NCBI GenBank assembly: GCA_965368175.1
Contig: CBDULX010000173.1
Span: 1-6,381, forward strand
Reading direction: 5' to 3'
DNA length: 6,381 bases
Source: CBDULX01 sp965368175
Lineage (GTDB): Bacteria > Pseudomonadota > Gammaproteobacteria > SZUA-229
Below, piece after piece: positions 5,846 through 6,381 of this stretch. A model generated the notes under the pieces. That model saw only the letters and a list, made by a program, of their open reading frames with translations, was not told the DNA's origin and did no database searches. The position numbers and the translations under genes are program-made. Positions within the stretch are counted from its first letter, which is position 1; each line of letters opens with the position of its first letter.

Positions 5846-6106
5846 ATGATAAAAATGTCAGCACTATTAATGCTTTTTTTATCAGGATTTGCTCTGCAAT
5901 CATGCAGTACGACGGTTGAGGGACCAGTGACCCATCAGCAATACAATCTTGAGGTGGGCGGGGCTAAAGATATGGCTGGTTATCGTAAAGAGAGGAAGGC
6001 TGTGGTGGCTAAACCAGCCGACCAGGCAGGAAGTGCAAATGATAATTGTGGTTTTGATCAGCCGGACTGTTCTGTTGTAAGGCAGCAGCCGGCAGTGGCT
6101 CAGTGA
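5846..6106 (+). CDS. Small predicted outer-membrane lipoprotein
   Basis: This 86-residue product has a short lipoprotein signal, MIKMSALLMLFLSGFALQSC, with lipobox LQSC and lipidated Cys20. Serine at the +2 position predicts export to the outer membrane. The mature part is about 66 residues, polar and probably mostly disordered. It has a basic stretch around 47-51 (RKERK) and a cysteine pair, Cys68 and Cys75, near the end that could form a disulfide. I recognise no family. It has its own promoter and ribosome binding site, is divergent from the envelope operon, and ends at a strong terminator, so it is likely a single-gene unit. Confidence 0.72.
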   Translation: MIKMSALLMLFLSGFALQSCSTTVEGPVTHQQYNLEVGGAKDMAGYRKERKAVVAKPADQAGSANDNCGFDQPDCSVVRQQPAVAQ

Positions 6107-6116
6107 TAAAAAAATA

Positions 6117-6140
6117 GGCCGCATAGAGCGGCCTTTTTTT
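6117..6140. terminator. Intrinsic, probably bidirectional terminator
   Basis: GGCCGC (6117-6122) and GCGGCC (6128-6133) form a perfect GC-only stem with loop ATAGA, followed by seven T on the plus strand. On the minus strand the same stem is followed by TATTTTTTTA. It therefore serves both the small lipoprotein gene and the converging acs gene. A third GCGGCC at 6141-6146, just after the T-run, could pair with the first arm instead. Confidence 0.88.
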
Positions 6141-6153
6141 GCGGCCGGTTTTG

Positions 6154-6381
6154 TTATGCCTTGCCCTGTAGCTGGAGTAGTATGTCCTCATTCTCCAGGG
6201 TAGATGTATCCGATGTGATTTCTTCGCCACGAGCAATGTTACGTAACAGACGTCGCATGATTTTGCCGGAACGGGTTTTGGGCAGGTTATCGGAATAGCG
6301 GATGTCATCGGGTTTGGCGATGGGGCCAATCTGCTCTGCCACCCAGTTGCGAAGTTCCTTGGTCAGTTCAACATCTATGCC
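6154..6381 (-). CDS. acs: Acetyl-CoA synthetase, C-terminal end (partial)
   Basis: Acs activates acetate with ATP to acetyl-AMP and then forms acetyl-CoA. Only the last 75 codons are present; the reading frame stays open to the window edge, so the gene continues beyond it. The fragment reads W-V-A-E-Q-I-G-P-I-A-K-P and then LPKTRSGKIMRR, the hallmark of the AMP-forming acyl-CoA synthetase C-terminal domain. The lysine of the SGK motif (residue 40 of the fragment) is the catalytic lysine whose acetylation switches Acs off in enteric bacteria. The following DTSTLEN segment is typical of acetate-specific Acs rather than other acyl-CoA ligases. GTG at 6342 is internal, not a start. Propionyl-CoA synthetase is a less likely alternative. 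Confidence 0.92.
   Translation of the reverse strand, partial: GIDVELTKELRNWVAEQIGPIAKPDDIRYSDNLPKTRSGKIMRRLLRNIARGEEITSDTSTLENEDILLQLQGKA

Noticed and set aside
5725..5919. Plus-strand open frame of 64 codons before the small lipoprotein
   Set aside because: It overlaps the promoter, ribosome binding site and signal peptide of the lipoprotein in another frame and has no start signal of its own.
6009..6329. Minus-strand open frame of 106 codons across the acs end
   Set aside because: It runs through the terminator and overlaps acs in a different frame. The acs frame carries the conserved motifs.
6340..6342. GTG as the start of a short separate gene
   Set aside because: The frame remains open upstream to the window edge and continues the acs sequence, so this GTG is an internal valine codon.

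Overview
This window looks like chromosomal DNA of a gammaproteobacterium. That rests on protein-level resemblance to enterobacterial TcdA, YbhP, YbbN/CnoX and Acs, on several Gram-negative-type lipoproteins and signal peptides, and on moderate base composition. The species cannot be named from the sequence.

Layout from left to right. Positions 1-153 are non-coding and hold a 7-bp tandem repeat. A minus-strand pair follows: an endonuclease/exonuclease/phosphatase-fold protein (987-1799) and, 23 bp downstream of it, tcdA (154-963), the tRNA ct6A-forming dehydratase. A 175-bp spacer separates these from a plus-strand YbbN/CnoX-like thioredoxin-fold plus TPR protein (1975-2853), with a candidate promoter about 50 bp before its start. 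This gene converges on a minus-strand group across a 234-bp gap. The gap contains a 160-bp MITE-like element with 19-bp terminal inverted repeats (17 of 19 matching) and a second set of related inverted repeats.

The minus-strand group is probably an operon read from right to left: a lipoprotein with a carboxypeptidase-regulatory-like beta domain (5222-5665), an exported M15-like zinc peptidase (3921-5168), and a single-pass periplasmic helical-repeat protein (3088-3924). The last two overlap by 4 bp. A perfect 12-bp inverted repeat covers the beginning of the peptidase gene and includes the first base of its start codon. All three products carry export signals, so this is a cell-envelope module, perhaps acting on peptidoglycan. 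I do not recognise it as a described system.

Divergent from it is a small plus-strand lipoprotein (5846-6106) with a good ribosome binding site and an extended -10 promoter. It ends at a GC-rich, probably bidirectional terminator shared with the converging acs gene, of which only the last 75 codons lie in the window (6154-6381). The known housekeeping genes (tcdA, cnoX-like, acs) are ordinary. The most interesting items are the MITE-like element that touches the stop codon of the cnoX-like gene, the start-codon hairpin, and the uncharacterised envelope operon.
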